DNA of 64,000 nt, taken from contig CAJFUN010000039.1 in NCBI GenBank assembly GCA_904420205.1, forward strand, positions 95,709-159,708. The letters run 5' to 3'. Each line of letters opens with the position of its first letter. Within the stretch, counting starts at the first letter, position 1. A model generated the notes under the pieces. That model saw nothing but the letters and a program-made list of their open reading frames with translations, ran no database searches and was not told the DNA's origin. Below are positions 63,410 through 64,000 of the stretch, piece after piece. A program made the position numbers and the translations under genes. The stretch is from Candidatus Parachristensenella avicola (lineage in GTDB: Bacteria > Bacillota > Clostridia > Christensenellales > UMGS416).

Positions 63410-63767
63410 GGATCGTTACCTCGTACTTTCTCGAAATTAGACGATTTTATGTAAGTTTACTACCACTATATCATGCTTTTATTTTATATTATAGTAAAAT
63501 AATAGAAAATTAGGAAAAATGTTTTGGATGCAAGTAATCTTTCATAAAAAACGGCTAAATGAATCAAGCATACCAAATTATGCAAAGAGGAGGCTTTACG
63601 CCTCCTCTTTTTCTTTATGGTGCGGCATTGAATCATGGATGAAGCTTCGTTTATAGGCAAGATTAGGCCGATATCATGCCATCTAAAGATCACGAAAACG
63701 GTTATCATTGGTTGGTGGAAAAAAGGAAAAATAAAGCTACAATACTGGATAGGAGGGCATGAAGAAC
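63410..63767. other. AT-rich intergenic with an orphan terminator
   Basis: No protein gene is supported. A perfect 11-bp stem at 63584-63610 (AAAGAGGAGGC, TTTAC loop) is followed by TTCTTT on the plus strand. No plus-strand gene lies upstream of it after recF's own terminator. It might end a small RNA starting in the AT-rich 63430-63500 stretch. Confidence 0.5.
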
Positions 63768-63926
63768 ATGAAAAATAGGAAAAAGCAAACGAGTAGTCTC
63801 TTCATTGCAGAGAACCTAGCCACGCTTCGGCAGCACTGCCAGTATTCCCAGGAGGATATCGCTGAAAAGATAGGCGTATCCCGGCAGGCTGTGGCCAAGT
63901 GGGAAAGCGGGGGGTCACTTAGATAA
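63768..63926 (+). pseudogene. Broken XRE-family helix-turn-helix regulator
   Basis: The frame starts behind AGGAGG and reads as a Cro/C1-type HTH: LATLRQHCQYSQEDIAEKIG then VSRQAVAKWESG. Right after WESG comes a run of six G (63909-63914), and the frame stops at 63924 after 52 codons. The expected (E/Q)S-P-D-dimerisation region is missing in this frame. Changing the run length by one gives only a few residues more (GHLDKDTTSIPR), so a larger deletion is likely. The window ends before any continuation could be seen. A genuine 52-residue HTH protein is the alternative. Confidence 0.6.
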
Positions 63927-64000
63927 AGATACCACATCAATCCCACGCTGACTTTTGCTCAACCGATACAGCCGGAGGGCTGGATAACAAGAAAAGGCGG

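Overview
The window looks like chromosomal DNA of a fairly GC-rich Clostridia-type Firmicute, probably an uncultured gut or anaerobic-digester lineage. This is inferred from Firmicute-style ribosome binding sites (AAAGGAGG-type), TTG starts, the phoH-pgpH-ybeY-era neighbourhood, an ArsR/ECF-sigma/Noc repertoire and Firmicute-type DnaA boxes. No rRNA, tRNA or CRISPR array was seen. About fifty protein genes are supported, with many intrinsic terminators and several clean sigma-A promoters.

Region by region: (1) 0-3.7 kb holds the tail of a decayed phosphodiester-glycosidase gene, a PHP-domain hydrolase, and a cysteine/proline-repeat protein followed by a 58-residue protein. (2) 3.8-22.3 kb is the conserved phoH-pgpH-ybeY-era housekeeping group. 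It is split by a 13 kb polysaccharide island (4.86-17.89 kb, minus strand) that encodes the five-enzyme route to UDP-ManNAc3NAcA (WbpA, B, E, D, I types), two glycosyltransferases, Wzx, Wzy and Wzz-like proteins and an FkbH-like fusion. (3) 22.6-24.5 kb is an ECF sigma factor overlapping a membrane-anchored serpin with an anti-sigma-like cytoplasmic end. (4) 24.8-33.5 kb carries a ceramidase-like protein, a GH36 alpha-galactosidase, a cyclophilin, a patatin, a tandem pair of YbjN-like proteins, dCTP deaminase, a membrane protein and an ArsR-like regulator with an operator in its own promoter. (5) 33.5-48 kb has a gene-poor kilobase, a solitary Noc/ParB protein, a GHL6-like glycosidase, YaaA and Bcp, an orphan solute-binding lipoprotein, a small secreted zinc-ribbon protein, an M20 amidohydrolase, TadA, a flavin reductase-like protein and a HIRAN plus J-domain pair. 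(6) 48.3-51.2 kb is hisH-hisF and a DnaQ-like exonuclease with a zinc cluster. (7) 51.4-64 kb is the replication region: gyrB-gyrA, an unknown protein, a DnaA-box cluster, dnaA, a second DnaA-box cluster, dnaN, an FAD oxidoreductase, recF, a SLOG-type protein and a broken XRE regulator.

How the parts work together: the island genes are packed head to tail with 1-20 bp gaps or overlaps behind one good promoter at 18.2 kb. They would build and export a polymer containing a diacetamido-mannuronic acid, but the initiating sugar-phosphate transferase is not present here. The sigma/serpin pair has the layout of a sigma/anti-sigma switch whose sensor is a protease inhibitor fold, and it is the best candidate for an undescribed system. 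The origin region is unusual: gyrBA lies upstream of dnaA, and the usual rpmH-rnpA-yidC side is absent.
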